Source: Vombatus ursinus | Taxonomy: Eukaryota; Chordata; Mammalia; Diprotodontia; Vombatidae | Assembly: GCF_900497805.2 (NCBI RefSeq) | Contig: NW_020954562.1 | Coordinates: forward strand, 23,961,722-24,025,721 | Length of the DNA stretch: 64,000 nucleotides | Direction of reading: 5' to 3' | Part shown: positions 63,610 through 64,000 of the stretch, piece by piece | How positions within the stretch are numbered: position 1 is the first letter of the stretch | Layout of the letters: every line of letters starts with the position of its first letter | Program-made: the position numbers and the translations under genes | The notes under the pieces: model-generated | Databases searched by the model: none | Told to the model about the DNA's origin: nothing | What the model saw: only the letters and a program-made list of their open reading frames with translations

Positions 63610-63710
63610 CTTTATTTTACAAATTCCTCTTTTTGGCATTTCAAGCCGTTCATAACCTGTCTCCAAAGGACCTTTCTGGCCTTATTATATAAAAACATTA
63701 ACCTTTATGC
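63610..63710 (+). repeat. L2-like LINE fragment
   Basis: ttggcatttcaagccgttca, taacctgtctccaaaggacc and tttctggccttatta correspond to the L2 region before its 3' end. Confidence 0.5.
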
Positions 63711-63739
63711 ATGCTATTATCAAATGAGATCAAATGATA

Positions 63740-63871
63740 TAATATTTTTACATTTATTATTATCATTATTGTTATCATTATTGTTATCATTACTGTTATT
63801 ATCTTACCTATTCTTATCTTATGAGCCTGGCACACTGTAGGGGCAACAGAAATGCTTATTCCCCCCCCCCC
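63740..63871. repeat. ATT-rich microsatellite, SINE/L2 end and (C)11
   Basis: TTATCATTATTG-type units at 63755-63802, then a short gagcctggcacactgtaggg end motif at 63821-63840, then aaatgcttatt and eleven C at 63861-63871. The homopolymer is a likely sequencing-error site. Confidence 0.8.
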
Positions 63872-64000
63872 AGCCCTGGTCCAGACAAAATGTTCTTGTT
63901 CTTCTTCAATCAAAATACTCCATTTCCCATCCTCATACCATCGCACAGGCACATCCATGGAATGCAGTTCTTCTATACTTAAACCTCTCAGAACACCTAG
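63872..64000 (-). other. Open frame entering from the right window edge, unidentified
   Basis: On the minus strand the frame is open from the edge: LGVLRGLSIEELHSMDVPVR, then WYEDGKWSILIEEEQEHFVW and TRAG, where it meets the G-run at 63871. It looks protein-like, with a block rich in W, E and D and no stop in 129 bases, and composition differs from the AT-rich intron beside it. It does not match any FSTL5 segment I remember. It could be an exon-like end, a retrocopy or repeat coding sequence truncated at the homopolymer. I cannot assign a product. Confidence 0.3.

Overview
The window is low-GC, repeat-dense vertebrate DNA with two certain coding exons. Both lie on the minus strand at about 19.1-20.3 kb and belong to FSTL5 (follistatin-like 5, a secreted brain glycoprotein). 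Together they encode the second immunoglobulin-like domain. All other sequence is intron: at least 19.1 kb downstream of the exon pair, 891 bp between the two exons, and at least 43.7 kb upstream.

The repeats point to a marsupial. They include tRNA-derived SINEs of the type common in metatherian genomes, L1 and 'half-L1' (HAL1) elements with marsupial-type tails, RTE-clade LINEs, old L2 and L3/CR1 LINEs, MIRs and short palindromic hAT elements. I cannot settle the species. One SINE at 53.5 kb resembles a type I associate with Australian marsupials, but that is only a hint.

Layout. 0-17 kb: SINEs, MIRs, L2 ends, microsatellites, one RTE fragment. 17.1-17.9 kb: a 5'-truncated HAL1 with perfect target-site duplications (TSDs). 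19.1-20.3 kb: the FSTL5 exons. 22.2-31.2 kb: an L3, two L1 copies, a nearly complete 3.0 kb HAL1 in minus orientation with a 14-bp TSD, another L1 tail and a long L3. 32.1-34.3 kb: a processed pseudogene of a KCTD8/12/16-family gene, with its own polyadenylation signals and A-tail. 34.3-48.5 kb: RTE, L1, L2 and SINE fragments, a 10-N assembly gap inside a microsatellite, and an L1-like copy ending in a tail inside ORF1. 49.8-50.7 kb: an RTE reverse-transcriptase remnant. 57.25-60.16 kb: a second nearly complete HAL1, plus strand. The last 130 bases hold an open reading frame, entering from beyond the window edge, that I cannot identify.

I found no operon, CRISPR array, functional tRNA or rRNA gene, and no convincing sign of a new biological system. 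The most informative observations are structural: how the LINE copies are built, where they end and what target duplications bound them. The long open frames in the window are antisense shadows of purine-rich repeats, microsatellite translations or LINE remnants.
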